From assembly GCA_025353085.1 (NCBI GenBank), contig JANXRI010000126.1, positions 1-33,008 of the forward strand: a stretch of 33,008 nucleotides of DNA, given 5' to 3'. A model generated the notes under the pieces. That model ran no database searches, was not told the origin of the DNA, and saw only the letters and a list, made by a program, of their open reading frames with translations. How positions within the stretch are numbered: position 1 is the first letter of the stretch; every line of letters begins with the position of its first letter. Positions 15,096 to 22,767 of this stretch are shown in pieces. This DNA is from Betaproteobacteria bacterium (GTDB taxonomy: Bacteria; Pseudomonadota; Gammaproteobacteria; Burkholderiales; SG8-41). Position numbers and translations under genes: made by a program.

Positions 15096-17591
15096 CTAAC
15101 TATGACTTAGCGCGTCACGCAGCGCTTCGAACGTTACCGGCCGAGTTGTCTGAAATATTTCAGACTTGCCGAGGTCGCGCGGAAAATCGTCGACCATGAT
15201 GACCTTGCGGCGCAACTCATGTGCACGCTCGAGCAGTGCTGACTCGGCTTGGGTGATCACGCCCTTGTTGACCGCCTTTTCCGCAAGCTCGCCGGCGAAG
15301 CGGCTGCTGATTATTCCGGCCTTCACGCCAGCGCGGATCTTCGCTTCGACAGGTTCGGCCGCAATCACTGCGCGCAACGCGGCTTCAAGGGCGCCGACCG
15401 GTTCGTCTTCGCTTTTCGGAACATACACGCCGGCCGTCAGGCGTTCACGCGCAGGCCCGGGCTCGAGCAGCGTTTTAACCACTGCGTGGCCGAGTTCATC
15501 GCGCGGCTGATCGAATTCGCGCCCATAGGCGAAAATTACAAACCGCAGCACTCCGGTGACAAACCGGTTGGGCAGATTGTCGAATAAGCCATAAAAAGCC
15601 TGCTGAATTTTGTGCAACGCATCCTGCATCGCCCAGTGCAGCAACGGCAGATCATCCGCGGGACGCCCGCTGTCTTCGTAACGCTTCAACACTGCCGATG
15701 CAAGATAGAGCCAGCTAAGCACATCACCGAGGCGCGCCGACAGCCGTTCGCGGCGCTTCAATGAGCCGCCAAGCACGAACATCGCGGCGTCTGACATCAG
15801 CGCAAAACCGCTCGATAGCCGCGTGAGTGTTTGATAATAGCGATGCGTGTGAGCGTCGCCCGGCGCACGCACGAACACCGCGCGCGTGAGTCCCAGCCAT
15901 AAAGCCCGCGCGAAATTCGACACGACGAATGCGACATGACCAAAGAACGCCGCGTCGAAATCGGCGAGCGCCTTGCGCGCGTCAGTCTCCCGGGTCGCGG
16001 CGATTTCTTTGAGCACGTAAGGATGGCCGCGGATCGCGCCCTGCCCGAAGATAATCATCGAGCGCGTAAGGATATTGGCGCCCTCGACCGTGATCGCAAT
16101 CGGCACGCTCTGATAACCGCGCGCGAGATAATTGCTCGGCCCCATGCAGATACCTTTGCCGCCGTGCACGTCCATCGCATCGTTGGTGACGATGCGCGCA
16201 AGTTCGGTTAGATGGTATTTGACGATCGCCGACACCACCGACGGCTTTTCGCCGAGATCTATTGCGCCCGCCGTCATCACGCGCGCGGCTTCCATCAGAT
16301 AGGTATGGCCGCCGATGCGCGCGATCGCTTCTTCGACGCCTTCGAACAGGCCGACCGCCATTTTGAATTGCGTGCGCACCCGGCCGTACGCGCCGGTCGT
16401 CAGCGCGCACATCTTCGCCATGCCCGTGCCGTTGCCCGGCAGCGAAATCGAGCGGCCGGCGGCGAGGCAGTTCATCAACATCTTCCAGCCCTGGCCGACG
16501 TAATCGACGCCGCCGATCACGTACTCGATGGGAATGAACACATCCTGGCCGCAGTTCGGCCCGTTCATGAACACCGCGTTGAGCGGCAAATGCCGCCGGC
16601 CGATTTGCACACCGGGCGTTTTGGCTGGAATCAATGCGAGCGTGATGCCGATGTCGTCCCGCTGGCCGAGAATGTGGTCGGGATCGTAGAGCCGGAACGC
16701 GAGACCGAGCAAGGTTGCGATAGGCCCGAGCGTGATGTAGCGCTTTTCCCACGTGAGGCGAATGCCGAGCACATCCGGCTTGCCTTCCCATTCAGCGCGG
16801 CAGACGATGCCGAAATCCGGAATTCCGCCGGCGTCAGACCCGGCTTCGGGGCTCGTCAGCGCAAAGCACGGCATCTCGACACCCCTGGCGAGACGCGGCA
16901 GATAATAATTTTTCTGCGCTTCGGTGCCATAGTGCAGCAGCAATTCGGCAGGCCCCAAAGAATTCGGCACCATCACGGACACGGCGGCCGTGCCGCTGCG
17001 CGTGGTGAGCCTGGTCACCACTTCGGAATGCGCAAGCGCCGAAAATCCCAATCCTCCGAATTGCTTCGGGATGATCATGCCGAGAAAACCCTTGTCCTTG
17101 ATGAATTGCCATACGGGCGGCGGCAGATCGTGCAACTCGTGCGTGATCTGCCAGTCATTGAGCATCCCGCACAATTCGTCGAGCGGCCCGTCGACGAAAG
17201 CTTTTTCATCGGCTCTAAGCGTGGGCTTCGGAAACGCGAGGAGTTTGTTCCAGTCCGGATCGCCGCTGAATAAATCACCGTCCCACCATACGCTGCCGGC
17301 GTCGAGCGCTTCCTGCTCGGTTTGTGACACGTGCGGCAATATCCGCCGGAACAACGCGAGCAGCGGTGAACTCACGATCGCACGGCGAATCGGCGATGCA
17401 TTCAACGCGAGCGCGCCCAGCGCAAATACTATCCAGAAGCTGACCACCGCCGCGCGCGAAAGATTCGCTTCGTAGGTCAAAGCCAGCAAGCCGACGCCGA
17501 TGACCGCCGTCCAGCCCGGCGCGCTGTAGCGTCTATAGGCACAAACCCATACCGCGAGGAAGATCGCGACCACGATCAGCCACACATTCAT
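15096..17591 (-). CDS. fadE: Membrane-associated acyl-CoA dehydrogenase, FadE type
   Basis: A large acyl-CoA dehydrogenase of 831 residues, close to E. coli FadE (814), which makes the first double bond in beta-oxidation. The ATG at 17591 is chosen because GAAGGA lies upstream and because it begins with membrane segments: MNVWLIVVAIFLAVWV, then a second and third hydrophobic stretch to about residue 68. The dehydrogenase core has CFALTSPEAGSDAGG (FAD/substrate loop), DVHGGKGICMGPSNYL, and VEGANILTRS with the expected catalytic Glu. The C-terminal domain of about 300 residues is characteristic of this type. It is probably the first gene of the minus-strand cluster. A weak promoter-like TTGCTG-17-TATGCT lies a little upstream and is only a suggestion. 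Confidence 0.93.
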   Translation of the reverse strand: MNVWLIVVAIFLAVWVCAYRRYSAPGWTAVIGVGLLALTYEANLSRAAVVSFWIVFALGALALNASPIRRAIVSSPLLALFRRILPHVSQTEQEALDAGSVWWDGDLFSGDPDWNKLLAFPKPTLRADEKAFVDGPLDELCGMLNDWQITHELHDLPPPVWQFIKDKGFLGMIIPKQFGGLGFSALAHSEVVTRLTTRSGTAAVSVMVPNSLGPAELLLHYGTEAQKNYYLPRLARGVEMPCFALTSPEAGSDAGGIPDFGIVCRAEWEGKPDVLGIRLTWEKRYITLGPIATLLGLAFRLYDPDHILGQRDDIGITLALIPAKTPGVQIGRRHLPLNAVFMNGPNCGQDVFIPIEYVIGGVDYVGQGWKMLMNCLAAGRSISLPGNGTGMAKMCALTTGAYGRVRTQFKMAVGLFEGVEEAIARIGGHTYLMEAARVMTAGAIDLGEKPSVVSAIVKYHLTELARIVTNDAMDVHGGKGICMGPSNYLARGYQSVPIAITVEGANILTRSMIIFGQGAIRGHPYVLKEIAATRETDARKALADFDAAFFGHVAFVVSNFARALWLGLTRAVFVRAPGDAHTHRYYQTLTRLSSGFALMSDAAMFVLGGSLKRRERLSARLGDVLSWLYLASAVLKRYEDSGRPADDLPLLHWAMQDALHKIQQAFYGLFDNLPNRFVTGVLRFVIFAYGREFDQPRDELGHAVVKTLLEPGPARERLTAGVYVPKSEDEPVGALEAALRAVIAAEPVEAKIRAGVKAGIISSRFAGELAEKAVNKGVITQAESALLERAHELRRKVIMVDDFPRDLGKSEIFQTTRPVTFEALRDALSHS

Positions 17592-17801
17592 ATTGTTTTC
17601 CTTCTCACTCTCGCGTCGGCGCGCTCGCGCGGAATTCTCACAGCGAATATCAGCATACACTCGCGCCGACGACGCAGCAACGCACGCTACCTTCAGGCGA
17701 GCAGGCGGAATATGATTACGTTGCTACGTGCTCGTCGCAATGAATGTGCAAGTGATCTGCTTCGTAATTCCGAAAACATAACGCAGCAGGAGCAGGGTAG
17801 C

Positions 17802-17818
17802 GCAGGCGCCCCGCCTGC
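17802..17818. repeat. GC-rich perfect hairpin GCAGGCG-CCC-CGCCTGC
   Basis: Seven-base perfect arms with a three-base loop. No T tract follows on either strand. The word GTAGCGCAGGCG next to it looks like a dispersed repetitive element of environmental bacteria, which is an impression, not a comparison I could run. Confidence 0.6.
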
Positions 17819-17984
17819 TTCGTAAACGCATGCAGGCGAGGCGTTTGCCGGCATCTGCTATGGGATGGCACCGCTCCCGAAGATAAGTGGCAATCGGTTT
17901 GACGCATTGCGCTGGTGCGGTGGTTTTCAATGAAACTTCAAAGTCATCCGCGTCAATCGGCGCTTAAGTTCCAATCAGAATGAA

Positions 17985-17999
17985 GCACTACACTAGTGC
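17985..17999. repeat. Perfect inverted repeat GCACTA-CAC-TAGTGC
   Basis: Six-base perfect arms around a three-base centre in the otherwise empty region downstream of the small hypothetical gene. It could be an operator half-site pair or chance. No neighbouring T tract is present. Confidence 0.45.
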
Positions 18000-18179
18000 G
18001 CGAATGAATCAAGCATTAGCGTATCTACTGGCACTGCCGCCGGCATAGGTATGAAGAAGTCACGGGTATCACACTGCGGTGGTCACGCCACGGTGCGACT
18101 TTGCAGGTCGATCGCTATGTCATGAAGCCACACTAAAGCGCTTCCCCAAGCAGAGTATCGAGTGGTACGCGCCTGGTGT

Positions 18180-18518
18180 TTACCGATGCTCCATCTGCCT
18201 GGACGGAATCTGCGGACGCGCCCAGCCTCTCTCTTTTTCAAGCGAATGCAGGCGTCCCAATGCGGTGCCGTACGTATGCAAAGCCTGTTTTATCAGGGCG
18301 ACGGCTTTATCGTCGAGGCGCTTTGACGCAGCATCGAGTTCAGGCACCAGTTGGTCAAACCGCTCCTTTACGTCATTCGGTCCTTTGACGGGTAAGCGTG
18401 TAATCGGCTCGGGCACGGACTCAACAGGCCGGTCGTAACGCACGGCGTCTGCGTACGACGTCAATAGAAAATAAATTTCGTGCTCATTTTCAGCGGTACG
18501 AATAGCGTCGGTAAACAT
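18180..18518 (-). CDS. Small hypothetical protein
   Basis: A 112-residue protein I do not recognise. It is probably real: AGGAGAG lies about 9 bases before the ATG at 18518, codon use is balanced, and the sequence is amphipathic rather than low-complexity. It starts MFTDAIRTAENEHEIYFLLT and continues with charged helical segments (VKERFDQLVPELDAASKRL, then VALIKQALHTYGTALGRLHSLEKE). No signal peptide, membrane segment or cysteine motif is present, so a soluble helical cytoplasmic protein is likely. It stands alone, with long non-coding stretches on both sides. Function is unknown. Confidence 0.7.
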   Translation of the reverse strand: MFTDAIRTAENEHEIYFLLTSYADAVRYDRPVESVPEPITRLPVKGPNDVKERFDQLVPELDAASKRLDDKAVALIKQALHTYGTALGRLHSLEKERGWARPQIPSRQMEHR

Positions 18519-19174
18519 GGCATTTCTCTCCTGGTAAATGACAGAACAATTATTTCACTATCGCCGGTCGATGCGGACACGCGCAACTTTGGGCGCTCGC
18601 CAGATGGCAAGCCGTCGTCGACTGCAGAATTCGGTGATACGAGTCAAAATACGCCTGCACGCTCGGTACTGCAACGACGAATTCAGATCGCGTGAGCCGC
18701 TATGGTGGTGACTTGAATGATTATGCGGTTTTGCGCTGCAACATCAGCCCGCGAGTCTGCTTCATCGCGTATGCAGGTGCGATTATTGCAGTGCCGCTGT
18801 TGCACTTTGATTACGCTAACGTGACATTTGCGCTTAACTCGGTGTCAATTACGTTTTGACGTTTTGCGGCGAACTGTTTTGAACGGCCGCGGCACGCAAA
18901 TGTTAATTCCATCCTCATTCGATTCATAACACCGTTGCAGATGCTTAGCGCTTTAAAGCTGTGTTTAACAGTTTTCAGCTTGCGCCTCCGCAGGACTACG
19001 TCGAAACGGCTGGGATTCGTGGCGGCTTGGCAACGGCATTCAAAAAGTATCAATCGCGAAATGCATGAGGAATTCCACAATGTGAACGGCGACGTAAGCT
19101 CGCCCGGGTTTGATGTCGCGAGTTTGATTGCCTCGCCTCTCTCATCCATGGCAACATGGCACAGGAGGATAGAG
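18519..19174. other. Intergenic region without recognisable gene
   Basis: About 650 bases between the divergent hypothetical gene and the dioxygenase gene. An open frame continues upstream of the dioxygenase start to 18935, but those 80 codons look unlike the family and have no ribosome site. Promoters for both divergent genes should lie here; I find no convincing -35/-10 pair. No RNA gene or repeat is evident. Confidence 0.5.
19163..19168 (+). promoter_or_regulatory. Strong Shine-Dalgarno deciding the dioxygenase start
   Basis: AGGAGG lies six bases before the ATG at 19175. It is the reason the shorter form is chosen over the frame opening at 18935. Confidence 0.85.
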
Positions 19175-20008
19175 ATGGAAATTCGCCACATGGGGCCGAT
19201 TGGCGCGCTGATTAGCGACGTCGATGTGAGGACCATGGATGACGCCACGTTCGCAAGAATTTATCAGACCTGGCTTGCCTGTAATGTGATCTGCGTGCGT
19301 GATCAGCACCTCGAGATCGACGATTTCCTCGCGTATAGCCGCCGTTTCGGCATGGTCAGCCCGCATCCCGCCAAAAGCACACGTCATCCGGAGCGTCCTG
19401 AAATCACGCTGCTCGGAACCAACAAGTTGCGTGCCGACGGCACACTCGACCAGGATATTTATCGCCGCGGCGCGGAAGGTTTTCACACCGATGGCTCGTA
19501 CGAGGAAGTGCCGTACAAGGCAACGCAACTGTACGCGATCGCAATCCCCAGCAAGGGTGGCGACACTCACTTCTCAAGCGCTTATGCCGTGTATGAAGGA
19601 CTGCCGCAGCGCCTTAAAGATCGTCTTGAAGGCAAGTCCGGCTTGTTCAAGTACGGCGGTCGCAAGCAGGCCAACGCTTTGTTGAATGAAGAAGACCGCA
19701 AAGTGCCGCCCGTGCGCCATCCGCTGATACGTTTGCATCCGGAGACCGGCCGCAAACTGCTCTATTTCGATCAAAACAAAATTCTCGGCATCGAAGGCCT
19801 CGAGGCGGCGGAGAGCGCAACAATCATCGACGAGATGACTGCCTTCATGGTGCAACCGCCCGATCAATACCGGCACCAGTGGCGCCAAGGCGACGTCGTC
19901 ATCTGGGACAACCGTTGCTCGTATCACAAGGCGGCGGGCGACTATCCGCCCGAAGAAGACCGCATCCACTGGCGTGTCTCGATCAAGGATCATGCAGCCG
20001 CGTGTTAA
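19175..20008 (+). CDS. TauD/TfdA-family 2-oxoglutarate-dependent dioxygenase
   Basis: A 277-residue cytoplasmic Fe(II)/2-oxoglutarate oxygenase. The iron ligands are His104 and Asp106 in FHTDGSYEE and His251 in DNRCSYHKA; Arg267 in HWRVSI is the likely 2-oxoglutarate anchor. The N-terminal MEIRHMGPIGALISDVDVRT block and length fit TauD/TfdA. Members hydroxylate taurine, 2,4-D, alkylsulfates and other small acids, and the sequence does not point to one. The start is set by AGGAGG at 19163-19168. A Bug binding-protein gene begins inside its last codons, so the two are probably translated together and may take up and oxidise the same compound. Confidence 0.92.
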   Translation: MEIRHMGPIGALISDVDVRTMDDATFARIYQTWLACNVICVRDQHLEIDDFLAYSRRFGMVSPHPAKSTRHPERPEITLLGTNKLRADGTLDQDIYRRGAEGFHTDGSYEEVPYKATQLYAIAIPSKGGDTHFSSAYAVYEGLPQRLKDRLEGKSGLFKYGGRKQANALLNEEDRKVPPVRHPLIRLHPETGRKLLYFDQNKILGIEGLEAAESATIIDEMTAFMVQPPDQYRHQWRQGDVVIWDNRCSYHKAAGDYPPEEDRIHWRVSIKDHAAAC

Positions 20009-20981
20009 AAATACAATGCTGAGTAAAGTTCTGGCGTGTGCGGTTGCAATATGCGCGCTGCCACACACGGCAGGCGCGGATGTTTATCCGACCCGCCCCA
20101 TACGCTTGATCAACCCGACGGCGCCCGGCGGTACCGCGGAACCCATCGCGCGCGTGATTGCCTCGAAACTTTCGGCCAGCCTGGGTCAGAGTGTCGTCGT
20201 CGACAGCCGCGGTGGCGCCGGTGGCACCGTCGGCACGGCAACGGCTGCCAGCTCTTTGCCCGATGGCTATACGCTTCTGCTCGGGGTGGTATCGCCGATG
20301 GCGATCAACGTGTCGCTGTATGGCGCGAAGCTGCCCTACGATCCACTGCGGGATTTCGCGCCAGTCTCGCTGATTACAAAAGTGCCGCAGGTGCTGTCGG
20401 TGCATCCGTCTCTGACGGCCAATACGATTAAGCAACTGATCGACTACGCGAGAGACCCGAAGAACAAGCTCAATTACGGCTCCGCGGGCAGCGGCACTAC
20501 CGGGCATCTCGTCGGCGAATTATTAAAGAAATTCGCCAACTTGCAGATCACGCATATACCGTTCAAAGGTTCGGGCCCGGCGTTGAGCGCATTTTTGTCC
20601 GGCGACGTCGGCATCATGCTGTCGGGTCCGCCCGCGGTGCTCGCGTTGTCGCAGGCAGGAAGGCTTCGGGTGCTGGCGACCTCCGGCGTAACGCGCACGC
20701 CCGTGTTGCCGGACGTGCCGACCTTCATCGAATCCGGCCTGCCAATCGATGTGACTTCTTGGTACTGCCTGGTTGTCCCTGCCGGCACGCCGCAGTCGAT
20801 CATCGCGCGATTGCATGCAGCGACCGTGTCTGCGCTAAATAGCCCGCAAGTAGCAGAAGCACTGCTCAAGATGGGGGCGCCGCCCGAATCGTCGAGTCCG
20901 GAAGAATTACGCGTTTTTCTGCGCGCTGAGATCAAAAAATTCGCCGAAGTGGTTGAAATCGCGGGCGCCAGGATCGACTGA
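19992..20981 (+). CDS. TctC/Bug family binding protein
   Basis: A 329-residue periplasmic Bug protein. From the ATG at 19992 (AAGGA just upstream) it overlaps the dioxygenase gene by 17 bases; an ATG at 20016 is possible but has no ribosome site. The signal peptide runs to HTAGA before DVYPTRPIRL. Family blocks are IRLINPTAPGGTAE, QSVVVDSRGGAGGTVG, LPDGYTLLLG, LNYGSAGSGTTGHL and VPTFIESGLPIDV. The normal VDNRPGGGG pattern reads VDSRGGAGG here. It is the only complete Bug gene on the plus strand and is coupled to a dioxygenase rather than to TctAB, so an oxidisable organic acid is a plausible but unproven ligand. Confidence 0.93.
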   Translation: MQPRVKNTMLSKVLACAVAICALPHTAGADVYPTRPIRLINPTAPGGTAEPIARVIASKLSASLGQSVVVDSRGGAGGTVGTATAASSLPDGYTLLLGVVSPMAINVSLYGAKLPYDPLRDFAPVSLITKVPQVLSVHPSLTANTIKQLIDYARDPKNKLNYGSAGSGTTGHLVGELLKKFANLQITHIPFKGSGPALSAFLSGDVGIMLSGPPAVLALSQAGRLRVLATSGVTRTPVLPDVPTFIESGLPIDVTSWYCLVVPAGTPQSIIARLHAATVSALNSPQVAEALLKMGAPPESSSPEELRVFLRAEIKKFAEVVEIAGARID

Positions 20982-21130
20982 TGACCGGCGCAGACGTAAG
21001 GTTGATTCGGCAGCGCCGCGTCAGGCACAATGGCGGAACTTTGCGGCTTATATGACCTCTAAACCAGATACCCGCATTCACAATTTGTTAAAACCACGAT
21101 GCTTGGGTCCATAGGCCAAAAAGTCTGCTT

Positions 21131-21490
21131 ATGAAACGTTACAAGATAATTCTGGTGTTGGCCGTGCTTGCTGTCAGCACGGTCGTGAGTTCGCCTGCGC
21201 TGGCACGCCGCGGGCACGCGCACTTCGGTGTGTTTATCGGCCCCGGCTGGTACCCGCCTCATTACTACTACCCGCCCTACTACTACCCTCCCGCGTATTA
21301 CCCATACTCATACTACCCGCCGGTCGTCAGCGCGCCGCCCACGTATGTCGAGCAGGGCGTGGCACAGTCATCTGCCCCGGCTTTGGCGTCCGGTTATTGG
21401 TATTACTGCAACGGTGCCGATGCGTATTATCCTTACGTCAGAGAGTGCCCGGGCGGATGGCAACGCGTTGCGCCGCAACCGGCCCAGTGA
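21131..21490 (+). CDS. Small exported Tyr/Pro-rich protein
   Basis: A 119-residue protein with a clear signal peptide (MKRYKIILVLAVLAVSTVVSSPALA, predicted cut before RRGHAHFG). The middle is a low-complexity run of repeating YYPP-like units (about residues 43-65). The C-terminal third has a conserved-looking module: GYWYYCNGADAYYPYVRECPGGWQRVAP, with two cysteines that could form a disulfide. I know similar C-terminal modules as uncharacterised exported proteins of proteobacteria, with no known function. The ribosome site is weak. A glycine-zipper lipoprotein gene follows 18 bases after its stop, so the pair is likely one cell-envelope operon. Confidence 0.82.
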   Translation: MKRYKIILVLAVLAVSTVVSSPALARRGHAHFGVFIGPGWYPPHYYYPPYYYPPAYYPYSYYPPVVSAPPTYVEQGVAQSSAPALASGYWYYCNGADAYYPYVRECPGGWQRVAPQPAQ

Positions 21491-21508
21491 GCGGGAAATA
21501 GGGTTGTG

Positions 21509-22057
21509 ATGCTTCGTCTGACTAAACGCTCGTCGTGGCTGGGCTTGCTCGCGCTCGGCGCGTGCGTATCGATTCCCACGGGGCCGAGCATGATGGCGTT
21601 GCCCGGCACCGGCAAAAATTTCGATCAGTTCAGGATGGATGACGGCGACTGCCGCCAATATTCGTACGGGCAGATCGGCGGCAATACACCCGAACGCGCG
21701 GCCGCCGACAGCGGCATTAAAAGCGCAGCGGTCGGCACCTTGATCGGCGCAGCGGCGGGCGCGGCAATCGGCGGCGGCCGCGGTGCAGCCGCCGGAGCCG
21801 GCGTGGGTCTGGCTGGCGGAGCGCTCGTCGGTACAGGCGCCGCGGATCAGTCGTCGTACGGCATGCAGAGGCGTTATGACATCGCTTATACGCAGTGCAT
21901 GTATTCGAAGGGCCACAAAGTACCGGTGACGGGCCGCTTTGTATCGCCGACGGAGAATACTGGCGCGGATGGTGGCGTGAGCGCGCCGCCACCGCCGCGC
22001 CGTGATACGCCACCGCCGCCGCCAACCGGAAATCCGCCGCCGCCGCCACCGCGCTGA
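21509..22057 (+). CDS. Glycine-zipper lipoprotein with proline-rich tail
   Basis: A 182-residue envelope protein. The N-terminus MLRLTKRSSWLGLLALGAC carries a lipobox (LGAC), so it is probably a lipoprotein. A glycine-zipper segment follows at about 72-111 (AAVGTLIGAAAGAAIGGGRGAA and onward), alternating Gly and Ala as in membrane-inserting zipper proteins. After a YTQCMYSKGHKVP block, common to this family, the C-terminus is proline-rich with PPPPP runs. The ATG at 21509 is preferred to the GTG at 21506. The GC-rich CCG repeats in the tail may slip. It follows the Tyr/Pro-rich exported gene by 18 bases. Role is unknown; an outer-membrane-associated or stress-linked role is inference. Confidence 0.85.
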   Translation: MLRLTKRSSWLGLLALGACVSIPTGPSMMALPGTGKNFDQFRMDDGDCRQYSYGQIGGNTPERAAADSGIKSAAVGTLIGAAAGAAIGGGRGAAAGAGVGLAGGALVGTGAADQSSYGMQRRYDIAYTQCMYSKGHKVPVTGRFVSPTENTGADGGVSAPPPPRRDTPPPPPTGNPPPPPPR

Positions 22058-22134
22058 TCGCGAGCGCTGTCGGGACACCGCAGTGAAACGCTTCATCGCC
22101 TTTCATTTGCGCGCCGACTCTTAGCGCAATAGTG

Positions 22135-22537
22135 CTAATTTTTCAGATTGTCCGGCAGATTTTCACCGTTCTCTGCGATCTTTTTGATCACCTGCTTATG
22201 CAACCAGATGTTCATGCTGGCATGAGTCGCTCGTGTCGCCGGTGAAGTTGAGTTCTCGGGCAAGTTCTTTTCTGGCACTCAAACTGCTGTCCATACCGAC
22301 CAGCTTCATGAGATCCACAATTGAAGTGTGCCAGTTCAGTTTTTCGGCGTTTTTCTGTGCCATGTCGTTCAAGACTGCTTCGACGTCGGCCTGCGGTGCC
22401 GCAGCGGCAGGTTATCCTGGGCTGGCCGGTGCTGACGAAAGTGTTGCCGCACTGGACGTCGAAGGCGCCGTTGCCTGCGTGACAGCGGGGTGACTCGAGG
22501 GAAGACTTTTGCTTAAGATCGCGCCAAAAATACTCAT
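22135..22537 (-). pseudogene. DUF3597 family gene, broken by stop and frameshift
   Basis: A decayed gene on the minus strand. The ATG at 22537 is preceded by AGAGGAAA, and translation begins MSIFGAILSK, the family's usual start. After 41 codons there is an in-frame TAA (22414-22412). The frame then continues with Ala-rich linker and the DUF3597 core (VEAVLNDMAQKNAEKLNW, then SIVDLMKLVGMDSSLSARKEL and ELNFTGDTSDS). Near 22219-22226 one extra base shifts the frame; correcting it restores ASMNIWLHKQVIKKIAENG and a TAG stop at 22137-22135. The total of 403 bases is one more than a multiple of three, as expected. A corrected product would be about 133 residues, a normal family length. An assembly error cannot be excluded. 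Function of the family is unknown. Confidence 0.82.
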
Positions 22538-22637
22538 ATCACTGTTTCCTCTGAAAGTGAGTTGCAGGATTGCAACCTGCCGCGACTGAATCTAAATCTC
22601 AGCGGCCTACGGCATCGGCGCCAGGCTGAATCGGGCG

Positions 22638-22664
22638 TAGAAAAAAAACCGCCGTGAAAGGGCG
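22638..22664 (-). terminator. Candidate intrinsic terminator after the acyl-CoA dehydrogenase
   Basis: Read on the minus strand, CGCC-CTTTCAC-GGCG is followed by G and about eight T. The stem is only four base pairs, but the long T run and the position about 100 bases after the dehydrogenase stop favour a terminator of the etf/dehydrogenase transcript. The plus strand also has six T after the same stem, so it might be weakly bidirectional. Confidence 0.45.
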
Positions 22665-22767
22665 CCTGACTTTTTTACAGCAAGGTAGCGGTTAGGACAA
22701 TGCCACGACGCTGTCAGCTTCCTCGGACAGCGCCGATGCCAGCCGCAGCGCTGCCCCGCTAAGGCGG

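Larger units (their letters stand above)
17592..18179. other. Non-coding stretch with short perfect inverted repeats
   Basis: About 590 bases between fadE and a small hypothetical gene. No frame looks coding. It contains GCAGGCG-CCC-CGCCTGC (17802-17818) inside a GC-rich AGGGTAGCGCAGGCG context, and GCACTA-CAC-TAGTGC (17985-17999). The upstream control region of fadE should lie in the part below about 17750. I recognise no mobile element or RNA gene. Confidence 0.55.

Noticed and set aside
16212-17273. Long plus-strand open frame opposite fadE
   Set aside because: It lies antisense to a well-supported gene; high GC gives long open shadow frames, and the sequence has no recognisable motif.
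17716-17930. Small minus-strand open frames downstream of the fadE promoter area
   Set aside because: No ribosome site or family resemblance; they cover the GC-rich hairpin and look like chance frames.
18719-18860. Short open frames upstream of the dioxygenase
   Set aside because: Short (36-48 codons), no good ribosome site and no recognisable product.
18935-19174. N-terminal extension of the dioxygenase
   Set aside because: No ribosome site and no resemblance to the family; AGGAGG at 19163-19168 points to the ATG at 19175.
22233-22493. Plus-strand open frame in the gap after the glycine-zipper gene
   Set aside because: It is the antisense of the decayed DUF3597 gene, which has a ribosome site and family sequence on the minus strand.
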